This document shows positions 32,862 through 42,000 of a stretch of 64,000 nt of DNA, piece after piece. The notes below the pieces were generated by a model. That model was not told the DNA's origin, ran no database searches, and saw only the letters and a program-made list of their open reading frames with translations. Source of the stretch: Amycolatopsis dendrobii (lineage in GTDB: Bacteria > Actinomycetota > Actinomycetes > Mycobacteriales > Pseudonocardiaceae). The position numbers were made by a program, and so were the translations under genes. The DNA is taken from positions 248,001-312,000 of the forward strand of contig NZ_JACGZW010000005.1 of NCBI RefSeq assembly GCF_014145675.1. Direction: 5' to 3'. How positions within the stretch are numbered: position 1 is the first letter of the stretch; each line of letters starts with the position of its first letter.

Positions 32862-33758
32862 ATGACAGCGCCCGGCGAAGCGAGCCCGGACCTCGCCACC
32901 GAGACCTTCCTCGCCCACCGGAACCTGCTGTTCACCGTGGCCTACGAGATGCTCGGCTCGGCCGCCGACGCCGAGGACGTGCTGCAGGAAACCTGGCTCA
33001 AGTGGGCCGGGGTCAACCTCGAGGAGATCCGCGAGCACCGCGCCTACCTGGTCCGGATCACCACCCGCCAGGCGCTGACCCGGCTGCGCACGCTCGGCAG
33101 GCGCAAGGAGTCCTACGTCGGCACCTGGCTGCCCGAGCCGCTGCTCACCGCGCCGGACGTCGCCGAGGACGTCGAACTCGCCGACAGCGTCTCGATGGCG
33201 ATGCTGCTGGTGCTCGAAACGCTGCGGCCGACCGAGCGCGCGGTGTTCGTGCTGCGCGAGGTCTTCGACGTGCCCTACGACGAAATCGCCGAAGCCGTCG
33301 GCAAAACCCCGGCCGCGGTGCGGCAGATCGGGCACCGGGCGCGGTCGCACGTCTCGGCCCGCCGTCCGCGCGGCGACGTCACGCCCGCCGAGACCCGCGG
33401 CGCGCTCGACGCGTTCCAGAAGGCCGTCGAAACCGGCGACCTGCAAGGGCTGCTGGATCTGCTCGCACCGGACGTCGTCTTCCTCGGCGACGGCGGCGGC
33501 GTCAAACAGGCGGTGCCGCGGCCGATCGTCGGCGCGGACAAGGTCGCGCGGCTGCTGGCCGCCGGGCACGTCCGGCTCCCCGAGCCGCTGCGTCCGACGC
33601 AGGTCAACGGGCACCCGGCGCTGGTGCTGAAGCTCGACGGCGAGGTCGACACCGTGCTCACGCTGCGCATCGACGAGGGCAAGATCACCGGCCTGTACGC
33701 GGTGCGGAATCCGGCGAAGCTGTCGCACATGGACACGGAAACGGCCCTTCGCCGCTGA
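32862..33758 (+). CDS. ECF41-family sigma factor with SnoaL-like C-terminal domain
   Basis: The 298-residue protein has region 2 (FTVAYEMLGSAADAEDVLQETWLKW), region 4 (LRPTERAVFVLREVFDVPYDEIAEAVGKT) and a SnoaL-like tail. That tail carries the ECF41 signature LGDGGGVKQA and an NPAKL motif near the end. The tail of ECF41 factors controls their activity. Family members usually sit beside a COE gene (carboxymuconolactone decarboxylase, oxidoreductase or epimerase); none is adjacent here. AGGAG precedes the ATG at 32862. Confidence 0.92.
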   Translation: MTAPGEASPDLATETFLAHRNLLFTVAYEMLGSAADAEDVLQETWLKWAGVNLEEIREHRAYLVRITTRQALTRLRTLGRRKESYVGTWLPEPLLTAPDVAEDVELADSVSMAMLLVLETLRPTERAVFVLREVFDVPYDEIAEAVGKTPAAVRQIGHRARSHVSARRPRGDVTPAETRGALDAFQKAVETGDLQGLLDLLAPDVVFLGDGGGVKQAVPRPIVGADKVARLLAAGHVRLPEPLRPTQVNGHPALVLKLDGEVDTVLTLRIDEGKITGLYAVRNPAKLSHMDTETALRR

Positions 33759-33880
33759 CTTCCGCCGGTGCTACGGACAGTAGCCCCGGCACTGGCGCGC
33801 GCCACCCGGTCGGACCATGCCATCCTGGTCCGGCCAGGGGCGGCCCGACGGGCCGCCGCCGTACCGAGGAGAGGACCGAC

Positions 33881-34147
33881 GTGGGCGTTGTCAGCTGGAT
33901 CGTGCTGGGCCTGATCGCCGGATTGATCGCGAAGGCCCTCATGCCGGGCAAGGACCCGGGCGGCTGCATCATCACCATCCTGCTCGGGATCGGAGGCGCG
34001 TTCGTGGGCGGCTGGATCGGCAAAACGCTGTTCCACACCCAGCTCGGGACGTTCTTCGACCTGCGCACGTGGGGTCTCGCGGTGCTCGGCGCGCTGGTCA
34101 TCCTGACCGGCTACCGGCTCATCGTGGGCGGCCGCCGCCGCGACTGA
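33881..34147 (+). CDS. GlsB/YeaQ/YmgE family membrane protein
   Basis: An 88-residue protein with three hydrophobic helices and the family motif GLIAGLIAKALMPGKDPGG, then ILLGIGGAFVGGWIG. It is known as transglycosylase-associated by name only, is often stress-induced, and has no proven function. The GTG at 33881 follows GAGGAGAGGA. The neighbouring ECF41 gene could be linked, but there is a 122-bp gap. Confidence 0.88.
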   Translation: MGVVSWIVLGLIAGLIAKALMPGKDPGGCIITILLGIGGAFVGGWIGKTLFHTQLGTFFDLRTWGLAVLGALVILTGYRLIVGGRRRD

Positions 34148-34155
34148 CCCGCACC

Positions 34156-34186
34156 GGCGGCCCGCTGCCGAGTGCGGCGGGCCGCC
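34156..34186 (+). terminator. Hairpin terminator after GlsB-like gene
   Basis: Perfect 10-bp arms GGCGGCCCGC and GCGGGCCGCC enclose an 11-nt loop, starting 8 bp after the stop codon. Confidence 0.65.
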
Positions 34187-34325
34187 CTCGCTCCGCCGAG
34201 GGTTCGCCCCGTCCGCCGGCTCACCCGCACGGGGCTTCGAATCGAACTCAGCCCCGGATTCCGGCCGCGTTTCGTGGCAGAATCAGCGGAGAAAGTCCCG
34301 GCAAGGTCGACGGGCGGAGCGGACG

Positions 34326-34607
34326 ATGGCGCTGCGCGACCACGAACAACATCAGCTGGACGAGATCGAGCGCTGCCTCGCCCAGGAAAATCCACGCCTT
34401 GCCCGCCGGTTCGAGAAGTTCCGCCCGATGCCCGCGGTCACCTTCGCCGCGGCCGCACTCGGAGTGCTCAGCGTGTTCCTGACCGGGCTGGTCACCCTGG
34501 TGGTCGGGTTCGGGATGGGCTCGGTGGCGCCGATCGCGGTGGGCGCGGTGCTCACGACGGCGATTCCGCTCGCGATCGTCTGGTTCTACCGCTGTCACTG
34601 GCGCTGA
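34326..34607 (+). CDS. DUF3040 membrane protein
   Basis: The 93-residue protein begins MALRDHEQHQLDEIERCLAQ, the DUF3040 N-terminal pattern. Two membrane helices follow (about residues 37-58 and 62-83). The family is widespread in actinobacteria with no known function. GGAGCGG lies before the ATG. Confidence 0.88.
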   Translation: MALRDHEQHQLDEIERCLAQENPRLARRFEKFRPMPAVTFAAAALGVLSVFLTGLVTLVVGFGMGSVAPIAVGAVLTTAIPLAIVWFYRCHWR

Positions 34608-34679
34608 CGTCCCGCCCCGCGCCGACGGTCCGGCACGCGATGCCGAAGTCCGGGAGCAGTGGGCGCGGTCGGCGGTCTC

Positions 34680-35156
34680 TCAGGCGGCGCGTCCTCGCGC
34701 GAACCGGCGGTACAGCGCGAATCCCGCTATCGCGGTAACCAGTTCCCAGGCGATCGTCGTGATCACCGACACCGACAGCACGTCGAGGCGGTCCGGCGAC
34801 GAGGACCGGAGCTGGCCCCGTGCGTCGACGCGGACGCGGGTCAGGCCGCGCGCCGCCGGGTCGGAGCGCAGCGGGATGTCCGCTTGCTCGACGCCGCCGT
34901 CCGGTGCGGTCCACGTGACGCGCCGCGTGTCGGGCATCGCGGCGCCCTCGCTCCCGCGCAGCGCGCCGGATCCGGGCTCGACGGAGGCGACGACGGACCG
35001 GCCGGGCGCACGGGCGATCGCCGCCGAGCCCTGCCGGTGGATCCACAGCCCCAGGCACAGCCCGGCCACCGCCGAGACCGCGACGGCCGCGGCCAGGACG
35101 GAAAGGAGGAACACGCGCCCGCGCACCGCGGACGCGCGGAAACCACCAGAAGCCAT
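34680..35156 (-). CDS. Rv1733c-family membrane protein
   Basis: This protein of about 158 residues has one membrane helix near the N terminus (VFLLSVLAAAVAVSAVAGLCLGLW), a soluble exposed middle containing VTWTAPDGGVEQADIPL, and a second helix near the C terminus (VITTIAWELVTAIAGFALY). That layout fits the Rv1733c family. The ATG at 35156 was chosen because it directly precedes the first helix. Function unknown. Confidence 0.75.
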   Translation of the reverse strand: MASGGFRASAVRGRVFLLSVLAAAVAVSAVAGLCLGLWIHRQGSAAIARAPGRSVVASVEPGSGALRGSEGAAMPDTRRVTWTAPDGGVEQADIPLRSDPAARGLTRVRVDARGQLRSSSPDRLDVLSVSVITTIAWELVTAIAGFALYRRFARGRAA

Positions 35157-35473
35157 GCCCCGAGAATGCCGCGAAAACCGGGATCTTGGCAGGGTTTGCG
35201 GACAACTGTGCCCAAGTCGCAGGAAAGAGCGCCCGCCGTGGGCAATCGAAACCTGGACGATGTCCGATTTCACCCGTTCTTTTCACTCATTCGTGGGTAA
35301 CGACACACCGAGGCAACCCCGATGCCGCAGCCGGATCGGCGATCCGCGCGCCATTCCGCACCGACGGAAGCGCTCAGTACCGAGCCGTCAGCCGATCGTG
35401 CTGACACGTCGTTTATTGCCGCCGTCTTCCGTTAGTACGTGGAATTCTCCCCGGCGCGCACAATCATTCCCCG
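35157..35473. other. Intergenic stretch with no supported gene
   Basis: This 317-bp region lies between the start of the Rv1733c-like gene and the stop of the ArsR-type gene, both on the minus strand. It must hold the Rv1733c-like promoter. Open frames here have mixed codon use and no ribosome sites; I see no clear promoter or repeat. Confidence 0.5.
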
Positions 35474-36418
35474 TCACCCGCCGGACGCGCTCAGCAACGC
35501 CTGTCCGGTGGCCGTCACCGCGTGCCGGACGGTCTTCCCGTCCTGCTGGCTCTCCACCAATCCCGCGCGGCGCAGAACACCCGCGTGCTTGCTCGCGGCG
35601 ACCGGGGTCACGCCGATCTCCCCGGCCAGTTCGGCGGTGGACAGCGGGACCGCCAGCGCGTGCAGCGCGCGGGCACGGGTCGCGCCGAGCAGGTCCGGCA
35701 GCGGGTCCTGGGCGGTATCGCCCGAGGTGAGCGCGCGCTCCGCGGACCGGACCAGTACCACCGGCGGCTCTGGTCCGGTCGCCGGATCCGGTTCCACGAC
35801 GCGGAAATAGGCCGGGATCACGAGCAACCCTCCGAAGTAGACACTGCGGTCCGCGAGAGGCTCGCCGGAGAATTCCGTGCGCTCCCAGGGAATCGCCGCT
35901 CCGGCCTGTTCGGTGCGGACGGCCGGCGTCTGCCGCGCGAGGCCGTACGACGTGAGCGCCGACCCGAGCAGCGCACGCGCCCCGTCCGCCAGTTCCCCGA
36001 CCCACGACGGCGCGACCCCGTGCACGAAGAACGTCTGAAGGTCGGCGCGCAGACTCGTTTTCTCCACGCGCACGACGCCGTCGCCCGCGACCGGGCCGAT
36101 CTCCCGCCGCCGCTCCGCCGGTCTCAGCACCCCCGTGCGGCGGACCGCCGCTTCGCCGCCGCCGGACTGCCCGCCGGACGGCAGCGCCTTGACGGCCCGG
36201 TTGCGGAACTCCAGCGCGGGCACCGGACGGGGTTGCGGAAGCAGCCCCTCCCGGCGAAGCTGCTTGCGGGCACGCGCGGACCAGACCCGCAGCCCGCCCG
36301 CCGGGCGGCGGCTCTGCAGCGCGGTGAGGCTCAGCACCAGTTCCCACAGCGGATCGGGGCCGGTGCGCCGCCTCGTCCGGCCGAAATCGTCGTCGGTGAA
36401 ATGAATGCGCAACGCCAT
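35474..36418 (-). CDS. ArsR-type winged-helix regulator with DUF5937-like N-terminal domain
   Basis: The 314-residue protein has an N-terminal region typical of the DUF5937/ArsR fusion (FTDDDFGRTRRRTGPDPLWELVLSL). A C-terminal winged helix (LSTAELAGEIGVTPVAASKHAGVLRRAGLV) is followed by a wing (QDGKTVRHAVTATG). The ATG at 36418 begins MALRIHFTDDDFG; earlier codons in the frame are not supported. The signal it senses is not known and the gene stands alone. Confidence 0.83.
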   Translation of the reverse strand: MALRIHFTDDDFGRTRRRTGPDPLWELVLSLTALQSRRPAGGLRVWSARARKQLRREGLLPQPRPVPALEFRNRAVKALPSGGQSGGGEAAVRRTGVLRPAERRREIGPVAGDGVVRVEKTSLRADLQTFFVHGVAPSWVGELADGARALLGSALTSYGLARQTPAVRTEQAGAAIPWERTEFSGEPLADRSVYFGGLLVIPAYFRVVEPDPATGPEPPVVLVRSAERALTSGDTAQDPLPDLLGATRARALHALAVPLSTAELAGEIGVTPVAASKHAGVLRRAGLVESQQDGKTVRHAVTATGQALLSASGG

Positions 36419-36750
36419 GTGCTCCCCCTGCCCCCCGACATGGTTGCACTTCCAGGGTGCCGCGCGAATGCTCCGCTGTCCAGGCGATTGTTCGATCGGG
36501 GGAAAGAACCCACCGAATGCGAGCGAATCTCGCTGAATCAGGTGGCCCTTCCGCGGACTGTCAGTCGCGCTAATCGGCATCCGCATTCGGCGCGCGTGCG
36601 GCGTGCACGCCCGGATGCACCCGGATCCAGGCTGTGCAGGCGGGCTTCCGGGCGAGCGGGCGGCGCGGCGGAGTGCCGGCGGACCAGCAGTTCCCGACAT
36701 TTGCCGCAGCGATTTCCCCCAGCCGGGCGACTAATGCGCCCGAACCCGCG
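36419..36750. other. Intergenic stretch with no supported gene
   Basis: This 332-bp region lies upstream of the ArsR-type gene and downstream of sodA. It should carry the ArsR-type promoter. Short open frames here lack ribosome sites; a small inverted repeat (GCGAG...CTCGC) is the only structure seen before the sodA terminator. Confidence 0.5.
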
Positions 36751-36785
36751 AAACGGGGCCCGGCCCCGTGGGCCGGACCCCGTTT
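36751..36785 (-). terminator. sodA terminator hairpin
   Basis: AAACGGGG and CCCCGTTT form the base of a long GC-rich stem, extended by CGGCCC/GGGCCGG pairs. It begins 24 bp after the sodA stop. Confidence 0.8.
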
Positions 36786-36808
36786 CCGGTGCCTTCAGTG
36801 CGTCGGGC

Positions 36809-37432
36809 TCAGCCGAGCAGGAGGCCGTTGCCGCCGGCGACGGCGTTGTCGAAGCGCTTGCTGATCTCGGCCCAGTTGAAGATGTTCCACAGGGCGTTGA
36901 CGTAGTCCGGCTTCACGTTCTTGTAGTCCAGGTAGAACGCGTGCTCCCACACGTCGACCAGCAGGATCGGCGTGGTCGGCAGGATCAGGTTGTTGTGGTG
37001 GTCGCGCAGCTGCTGGGTGATCAGCGTCTTGCCGATCGGGTCCCACGACAGCGCGCCCCACCCGTTGCCCTGGATCGTGGTGGACACGGCGGTGAACTGG
37101 GCCTTGAACTTGTCGAACGAGCCGAACGCCTCGTCGATCGCCGCGGCCAGCTCGCCGGTCGGCTTGTCCCCGCCCTCCGGCGAGAGGATCTTCCACCACA
37201 CCACGTGGTTGGCGTGCCCGGCCAGGTTGAACGCCAGCGTCGTCTCCAGGCCCACGATCGAGCCGAAATCGCCCGCCTCCCGCGCGGCGGCGAGCTTGTC
37301 CAGCGTGTCGTTCGCGCCCTTCACGTAGGTCGCGTGGTGCTTGCTGTGGTGCAGCTCGTTGATCTCACCGGAGATGTGCGGCGCGAGGGCACCGTAGTCG
37401 TAGTCGAGTTCGGGCAGCTCGTACCGGGCCAT
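36809..37432 (-). CDS. sodA: Iron/manganese superoxide dismutase
   Basis: The 207-residue protein shows the complete Fe/Mn SOD pattern: [35 protein letters not shown] and [13 protein letters not shown], which supply the three His and one Asp metal ligands. It converts superoxide to oxygen and hydrogen peroxide in the cytoplasm. It is a single-gene unit with its own terminator. Mn or Fe preference cannot be settled by eye. Confidence 0.96.
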   Translation of the reverse strand: MARYELPELDYDYGALAPHISGEINELHHSKHHATYVKGANDTLDKLAAAREAGDFGSIVGLETTLAFNLAGHANHVVWWKILSPEGGDKPTGELAAAIDEAFGSFDKFKAQFTAVSTTIQGNGWGALSWDPIGKTLITQQLRDHHNNLILPTTPILLVDVWEHAFYLDYKNVKPDYVNALWNIFNWAEISKRFDNAVAGGNGLLLG

Positions 37433-37540
37433 GGGGCCCTCCTTCTGTCTTCGACATCAAGTCTTGCCCCCTCGAACCTAGTAGCACACCCGCGCCCCGG
37501 GCGAGCGGGGGCGGCCTCCGGGCCACGGGCTGGAACCTGC

Positions 37541-37556
37541 TTGAGTGAATGTTCAA
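37541..37556. promoter_or_regulatory. Weak dyad between sodA and DUF6153 gene
   Basis: TTGAGTGAATGTTCAA has matched TTGA/TCAA ends only. It lies between divergent sodA and the DUF6153-DUF305 genes and could be an operator for either. Confidence 0.25.
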
Positions 37557-37647
37557 CTTCCAGTATCGGGCCGCTTTCGCCGACCACTCAGCGTGACCGC
37601 TTCGTGCGCCCCGCCCCGGTTCCCCGGCGCCAGGTACGGTTGCTCCC

Positions 37648-38034
37648 ATGGCACCGTCCCGGCTCGGCAGCGTGCAGCGGGTGCTGCTGCTGCTCGCATT
37701 GGCCCTGGGCGTCGCCGTGATGCACCACGTGCCTTCGCCGGGTGCCGGGCATGCCATGACGAGCCAGATGTCCGTCGAGGCGCACTCCGTCACCCCGGCC
37801 CCGGTTGGCCCAGCCGTCGACTCCGGCATGCCCGCTGGCGAACACTCGATGCTGCACCTCTGCCTCGCGGTTCTGTACGCGGCAGGCGCGCTCGTCCTGG
37901 GCCTGCTGGTCTTCCGCCGCTACACCGCGGCAAAGGCCGTTTTCGACGGCACCCGCGGCTCCCCCGCCGCCGACCGCCCACCCGACAGACGGGGCCGGGC
38001 CGTCCTGACTTCTCTCTGCGTGCTGCGGACCTGA
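37648..38034 (+). CDS. DUF6153 membrane protein
   Basis: The 128-residue protein has a membrane helix at residues about 9-27, a His/Met-rich exposed loop (HHVPSPGAGHAMTSQMSVEAH), and a second helix (LCLAVLYAAGALVLGLLVF). This matches DUF6153, usually found beside DUF305 genes. TACGGT lies 7 nt before the ATG, so the mRNA may be leaderless. Copper or another soft metal is a possible ligand of the His/Met residues (inference). Confidence 0.78.
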   Translation: MAPSRLGSVQRVLLLLALALGVAVMHHVPSPGAGHAMTSQMSVEAHSVTPAPVGPAVDSGMPAGEHSMLHLCLAVLYAAGALVLGLLVFRRYTAAKAVFDGTRGSPAADRPPDRRGRAVLTSLCVLRT

Positions 38035-38091
38035 TCGGTATTTCCTTTCCGGTCTTTCCTCGCAATTTCCCTTTTGAGAGAAGGTTTTTTC

Positions 38092-38667
38092 GTGCGCAAA
38101 ATCTTTTTCAGCGGTGCCGTGCTGACCGCGTCGCTGCTGCTCGGCGCGTGCAGCGGCCCGGAATCGCCCGCCCCCGCACCCAGCTCGCAAGCGGGACACA
38201 ACGCCGCTGACGTCACGTTCGCCCAGCAGATGATCCCGCACCACCAGCAGGCGCTGGAGATGGCGAAAATGGTGCCGGCGCGCAGCAGCGACCCGAAGGT
38301 CGTCGACCTCGCGGGCCGGATCGACCGGGCGCAGGACCCGGAAATCCGGCAAATGCAAGGCTGGCTGAAGGCTTGGGGCGTCGCCGCGACCAGCCACTCC
38401 ATGCCCGGCGGCCACGAAATGTCCGGTGACCACACGATGACCGGCATGATGTCCGACGCCGACATGAAAAGCCTCGACGCCGCCCGAGGCCCGGCCTTCG
38501 ACCGGTCGTGGCTGGACATGATGATCAAGCACCATCAGGGGGCGGTCGAGATGGCGAAGACGGAACTGGCCCAGGGGGCGGATGCCGGGGCGAAGGCGCT
38601 GGCGCAGCGGATCATCGACGCGCAGGAGGCGGAGATCGCCGAGATGCGGGGGCTGATGAAGGGCTGA
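38092..38667 (+). CDS. DUF305 lipoprotein
   Basis: This 191-residue protein has a lipoprotein signal ending in LLLGAC. Two ferritin-like four-helix halves follow, each with the DUF305 motif (FAQQMIPHHQQALEMAKM and WLDMMIKHHQGAVEMAKT). A His/Met-rich linker lies between (GGHEMSGDHTMTGMM). The GTG at 38092, 7 nt after GAGAAGG, was preferred over an upstream TTG. It sits on the outer face of the membrane; metal or copper binding is often suggested for the family. Confidence 0.9.
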   Translation: MRKIFFSGAVLTASLLLGACSGPESPAPAPSSQAGHNAADVTFAQQMIPHHQQALEMAKMVPARSSDPKVVDLAGRIDRAQDPEIRQMQGWLKAWGVAATSHSMPGGHEMSGDHTMTGMMSDADMKSLDAARGPAFDRSWLDMMIKHHQGAVEMAKTELAQGADAGAKALAQRIIDAQEAEIAEMRGLMKG

Positions 38668-38676
38668 TGGGGCGGG

Positions 38677-38706
38677 GCACCGGAGTCGGTCGGGCGGCTC
38701 CGGTGC
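38677..38706 (+). terminator. Hairpin terminator after DUF305 gene
   Basis: Perfect 9-bp arms GCACCGGAG and CTCCGGTGC with a 12-nt loop, starting 9 bp after the stop codon. Confidence 0.6.
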
Positions 38707-38760
38707 CGCTGCTTCGTGGCACTGCGGATATCGATGCGCGACGGGCCGAGACCGCTGAGG

Positions 38761-38975
38761 GACACAGGGAGACGGCGCGGGTGCCGGAGCCGTTGGGCGG
38801 CATGGCCCTGCCGTCGACGCGCACCAAACCAGGACCACTAAAAGACACAGGCTGACAGCGCGAGCGCCAGAGCCGTCAGGACAGCATGGCGCTGCCGTCG
38901 ACGCGCACCAAACCAGGACCACTAAGAGACACGGGGTGCTGCCGGGCACCGGAGCTCGATCGGCCCTGCTGTGCG
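38761..38975. repeat. Tandem repeat of about 83-84 bp, two full units and a partial third
   Basis: Unit 1 (38761-38843) and unit 2 (38844-38927) share a nearly identical 41-bp core that ends in CCAAACCAGGACCACTAA, with more variation in the first half. A partial third unit starts at 38928 with GACACGGG. They lie between the convergent DUF305 and surface-protein genes, and no gene is supported across them. Confidence 0.75.
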
Positions 38976-39009
38976 GCGTGGTGTGGTCCTCCGGGGTCTG
39001 ATGGCGCTC

Positions 39010-39086
39010 GTCAGCGGACTCACCTAGGTGAGTCCGCTGACGGTGGCCGGGCCCGCCCCACCGCGGCAGGCCCGGCCACCGTCAGC
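39010..39086. terminator. Two overlapping, mutually exclusive hairpins
   Basis: Positions 39010-39041 form a perfect 32-bp palindrome with CCTAGG at its centre. Positions 39036-39053 and 39069-39086 form a perfect 18-bp stem with a 15-nt loop. The two share GCTGAC (39036-39041), so both cannot form at once. The structure sits 4 bp beyond the surface-protein stop and probably terminates that gene (minus) and read-through from the plus strand. Confidence 0.75.
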
Positions 39087-39089
39087 CGG

Positions 39090-42000
39090 TCATGGGCGGG
39101 AGCGGCGGCGACGGGAGATCAGCAGCAGTACTCCACCAGCGGCCAGCAGCGCGATCGCCGCGATTCCCACCGGGATCAGCACCACGCCGGTGGACGCCAG
39201 CGGCGGTTTCGGCGATGGCGGCTGAACCGGCGGCGTCGGCGGGGCTGTCGGCGGGGCCGGCGGCGTCGGCGGGGTCTTCGTGAGCGGGGTGGTCGTCTCG
39301 CATCGCTCGTCGGTGGAGGCGTCGGGGCAGTTGGTGCCTGGCGTGGTCGAGGAAATGACGTTGCGGAGGCTCTGCCCGGCGCCGATGGGGGTCTTGACCT
39401 TCACGCTGTAGGTGACCGTCGCGATCGCACCCAGCGGCAGGTCTCCCGTCCAGGTCAGGCGCGGTGCCGTGTAGGTCGTCGAGCCGGTCGAGGCGGTCAC
39501 GTCGTTGTTGTAGGCCGCGTTGGCGAGGACGCCGGTCAGGTCGTCGGTGAAGGTGGCATCCTTCAGGTCCGTCTGACCGGTGTTCTTCGCGGTCACGGTG
39601 TAGGTGACCTGGTCTCCCGCCTTCGCCTCGGTGACGCTTGCCTTCTTCTCCAGGATCAGGCCCGCGACCGGTGTCGTGGTTCCGCATCGCGGATCCTTCG
39701 ACTCCGGCGGGCAGTTCGTGCCCGGGGTGTCCGACGTGACGACGTTCGCCAGCGTGTGGTCGCCCTTCACCGGGTTGTTGACCGTGACGCTGTAGGTGAC
39801 CGTCGCGGTGGCGCCGACCGGCAAATCGCCCGTCCACGTCAACCGCGGAGCCGCATAACTCACCGAACCGACCGAAGCCGAAGCATCATCGCCGTAAGCG
39901 GCGTCGTCGAGGACCTTCGACAGGTCGTCGGTGAACGTCGCTCCCGTTTGGACGATCTGGCCGGTGTTCTTCACCGTCACCGTGTAGGTGACCTTCTCCC
40001 CCGGCTTGACGTCCTTCTTGTCCGCCACCTTCGTGATGTCCAGGCCAGCGACCGGAGTCGTCGTCCCGCACCGAGGGTCGGTGGATCCAGGCGGGCAGTT
40101 ACCGCCGGGTGTGTCCGACGTGACCACGTTCGCCAGCTTGAAATCACCCTTGACGGGGGTGTTCACCGTGACGCTGTAGGTGACCGTCGCGGTGGCACCG
40201 ACCGGCAAATCGCCCGTCCACGTCAACCGCGGAGCCGCAAAACTCACCGAACCGACCGAAGCCGAAGCATCATTGCCGTAAGCGGCGTCGTCGAGGACCT
40301 TCGACAGGTCATCCGTGAACGTCGCACCAGACAACACAGTCTGACCGGTGTTCCGCACCGTCACCGTGTACGTGACCTTGTCCCCAGGCTTCACCTCCTT
40401 CTTGTCCACGACCTTCGAGATATCCATGCCCGAGACCGGAGTCGTCGTCCCGCACTGCGGGTCCGTCGACCCTGGCGGGCAGTTCGACCCCGGCGTATCC
40501 GACACCACCACGTTCGTCAGCCGGTGGTCGCCCTTCACCGGCTTCGCCACGGTCACGCTGTAAGTCACCGTCCCCGAAGCGCCCACTGCGAGATCGCCAG
40601 TCCACGTCAATCGAGGAGCAGCATAGGTCACCACACCGACAGAAACGGTCGCGTCGCCGTTGTAGGCGGCGTCGTCGAGGACCTTCGACAGATCGTCCGT
40701 GAAGGTCGCGCCGGACAACGAAGTCTGGCCGGTGTTGCGCACGACCACGGTGTACTTCACGGTGCCGCCCGGGTTCGCGCTAGCGGGATCCGCGACCTTG
40801 CTGATCGCGATGCCGGAGACCGGCGTCGTCGTGCCACAGCGCGGGTCCGTCGATCCCGGCGGGCAGTTCCCGCCCGGAGTGTCCGACGTGACGACGTTCG
40901 TCAACCGGTGGTCGCCGCCCGCCGGGTTCTTCACGGTGACGCTGTAGGTCACCGTGGCCGAAGCGCCGATCGGCAAGTCGCCGGTCCAGGTCAAGCGAGG
41001 GGCAGCGTAGGTCACCGCACCGGCAGAAGCTGCCGCGTCGCCGCCGTAGACAGCGTCGTCGAGGACCTTCGAAAGGTCGTCGGTGAAGGTCGCGCCAGGC
41101 AACGGAGTCTTGCCGGTGTTCGTGACAGTCACTGTGTAGGTGACCTTGTCCCCGGGGTTCGCCGACGGCCTGTCGACCTTCTTCTCGATCGTCATGCCCG
41201 GCAGCGGGGTCAGGGTCGAGCACTTCGGGTCCGTCGAACCGGGTTCGCAGTTGCCGGGCACGGGTGTGCTGACCGTGTTGCGCAACTGGTGGTCGCCGGA
41301 GATCGGATTGTGCACGGTGACGCTGTAGGTCACCGTCGCCGAGGCTCCCACCGGCAGGTCGCCCGTCCACGTCAACCGGGGTGCGGTGTAAGTCGTCGAG
41401 CCCGCTGAAGCGGACGCGTCGTTGTTGTAGCCGGCGTCGTCCAGCACCTGCGACAGATCATCGGTGAAGCTCGCGTCCGGCAGCGGGACCTGGCCGGTGT
41501 TGGTCACCTTCACGGTGTAGGTGACTTTGTCGCCGGGGTTGGCGGTCTGCTTGTCGACAGTCTTGGCGACCGTCAGTTCCTTGCCCGGCGTCGTGGTCGA
41601 GCAGGACGGATCGGCGGAACCCGGCGGGCAGTTGGTGCCAGGTGTCGAGGACGTGACGACGTTGTGGAGCTTCTTGTCCCCCGGATCCGGGTTCTTGACC
41701 GTGACGCTGTAGGTCACCGTCGCGGAACCGCCGACCGGCAGGTCGCCGGTCCACGTCAGTTTCGGTGCGGTGTAAGAGACCTGCGCGGCAGGCGCGGCAT
41801 CGTTGTTGTAGCCGGCGTCGTCCAGCACCTGGGACAGGTCGTCGGTGAAAGTCGCGCCGGGCAACGGGGTTTGGCCGGTGTTGGTGACGGTGATCGTGTA
41901 GGTCACCTTGTCGCCGGGCACGACCTGGTCCCGGTCGGCGGACTTGGCGATCCGCATTCCCGACACCGGCGTCGTGGTGCCGCACCGGGGATCGGCCGAC

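Noticed and set aside
38761..38975. CRISPR remnant
   Set aside because: The units of 83-84 bp are direct full-length duplicates with a partial third; there are no unique spacers between identical short repeats.
38886..41408. An 840-codon plus-strand open frame and similar short MTLSPG-type frames up to 44.1 kb
   Set aside because: They are antisense to the repeat domains of the surface protein and repeat with the same period, so they are mirror images of the coding repeats.
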